Assembly (NCBI GenBank): GCA_029432775.1
Contig: JAROAZ010000001.1
Coordinates: 310,001 to 374,000, forward strand
Source: Pontiellaceae bacterium B12227
GTDB taxonomy: Bacteria > Verrucomicrobiota > Kiritimatiellia > Kiritimatiellales > Pontiellaceae
Reading direction: 5' to 3'
DNA: 64,000 nucleotides
Part shown: positions 63,360 through 64,000 of the stretch, piece by piece
Layout of the letters: each line of letters starts with the position of its first letter
How positions within the stretch are numbered: position 1 is the stretch's first letter
Notes under the pieces: model-generated
Databases searched by the model: none
Seen by the model: only the letters and a program-made list of their open reading frames with translations
What the model was told of the DNA's origin: nothing
Program-made: the position numbers and the translations under genes

Positions 63360-64000
63360 CTAACCATCAAAATGATCTATAACAGAATAAATCTGTGTGT
63401 TCATTTTTTTCATTTCGCGCAAGAGAGGCTCATAGCCATTGTATTCACAACTGACGATTCCCTTGTTTGAATTTCGGTTTGATGGATCGGTTCTCGTATT
63501 GCCGGGATCATTATCCTGATACTTGAACCATTGCCAGCCAATGCAGCATTTGGTTTCCAGCAAATCCAGGCCGAAACTCTGATAGAACAACCCGCGGTCT
63601 TTCTGAGTCGGCACACACCAACCGGCCCCGGATTCATTCGTCAAACCGGGTATATCCATGCCCTTGACGTAGTATTCCGTCACCAGCAGCGGCTTACCAA
63701 TCGCTGAATACAAATCCATTGCCTTCCAGTCCGGAGACCATTTGCCATAAAGGTTGTATGAGAATGCATCGACATATTTTCCGATGATTGCGCCAGAAGC
63801 GTTCTTCGAGTAAAGACGGGGCCCCAGCAGCATATGGTTTGGGTCCACTTTTCTGATCGCCCGGGCAATGGTTCCCATGTATTTCTCCATCACCAGATCA
63901 TCGAAAGCCTGCCAATCGTCTTCCTTAAGCTTCTTGACCGACGTGCCTTTTCCGAAGCGCGACTCGATGAATTCCCTTGCCGCTTTGTGGCCGTGATCAT
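63360..64000 (-). CDS. glycoside hydrolase, agarase-like (partial, 5' end missing)
   Basis: The frame is open to the window edge; about 213 residues of the C-terminal part are visible. Marks are ARAIRKVDPNHMLLGPRLYS, DAFSYNLYG, LLVTEYYVKG (candidate nucleophile Glu) and GWQWFKYQDNDP. These resemble the end of clan A agarases such as GH50. The missing N-terminal part prevents confirmation of the acid/base residue and any signal peptide. It is 10 bases upstream of the esterase gene and so belongs to the same operon. Other clan A families are possible. Confidence 0.65.
   Translation of the reverse strand, partial: DHGHKAAREFIESRFGKGTSVKKLKEDDWQAFDDLVMEKYMGTIARAIRKVDPNHMLLGPRLYSKNASGAIIGKYVDAFSYNLYGKWSPDWKAMDLYSAIGKPLLVTEYYVKGMDIPGLTNESGAGWCVPTQKDRGLFYQSFGLDLLETKCCIGWQWFKYQDNDPGNTRTDPSNRNSNKGIVSCEYNGYEPLLREMKKMNTQIYSVIDHFDG

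Overview
The window reads as a chromosomal segment of a marine, Gram-negative PVC-superphylum bacterium, most likely Kiritimatiellota (Pontiella-like). This is inferred from the mix of sulfatases, GH2 and other polysaccharide-degrading enzymes, DUF1080, LpxC and MurJ genes, Tat signals and very large repeat-rich secreted proteins. No 16S or other taxonomic marker is present. I saw no tRNA, rRNA, CRISPR array, transposase or phage gene.

Region 1 (1-19,316) is a polysaccharide utilisation locus. It starts with a sugar ABC importer (ATPase end, permease, solute-binding protein, permease), a XylR-type AraC regulator and a secreted protein. On the minus strand follow a frameshifted sulfatase, a beta-helix glycosidase-like protein, a GH2 enzyme, a heparinase II/III-like lyase, a Tat-exported GH42-like hydrolase, a DUF1080 lipoprotein and a second GH2. 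The far right end (61,167-64,000) returns to the theme with a Tat-exported sulfatase, a CE6-like esterase and a partial agarase-like hydrolase. The likely substrate is a sulfated galactan-type polysaccharide.

Region 2 (19,346-23,241) is a housekeeping island: yjbQ-lpxC on the minus strand and murJ-ttcA on the plus strand, each pair overlapping by one base. The LpxC has unusual spacing and substitutions at its metal and catalytic residues.

Region 3 (23,431-61,009) is the most unusual part. Three times a beta-propeller protein (RCC1 or NHL) carrying a shared roughly 200-residue module lies directly upstream of a calcium-type repeat/FG-GAP protein with a shared C-terminus. Two large proteins (2,795 and 1,307 residues) each carry two consecutive caspase-like domains, the first with a His/Cys dyad and the second lacking the His. 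Between these cassettes lie a CsgG/FlgT-like lipoprotein, a TIR-TM-CsgG-like fusion, an outer-membrane barrel, a TPR protein, and a CPA2 antiporter / TerB-like / RCK-RyR cassette. Base composition changes at domain boundaries, which suggests module exchange.

At the DNA level, the 15-bp interrupted palindrome TTCCAA-N3-TTGGAA occurs 12 times exactly, plus eight copies with one fixed G variant. It lies in all codon phases and in genes of all types. This is the strongest signal not explained by the genes.
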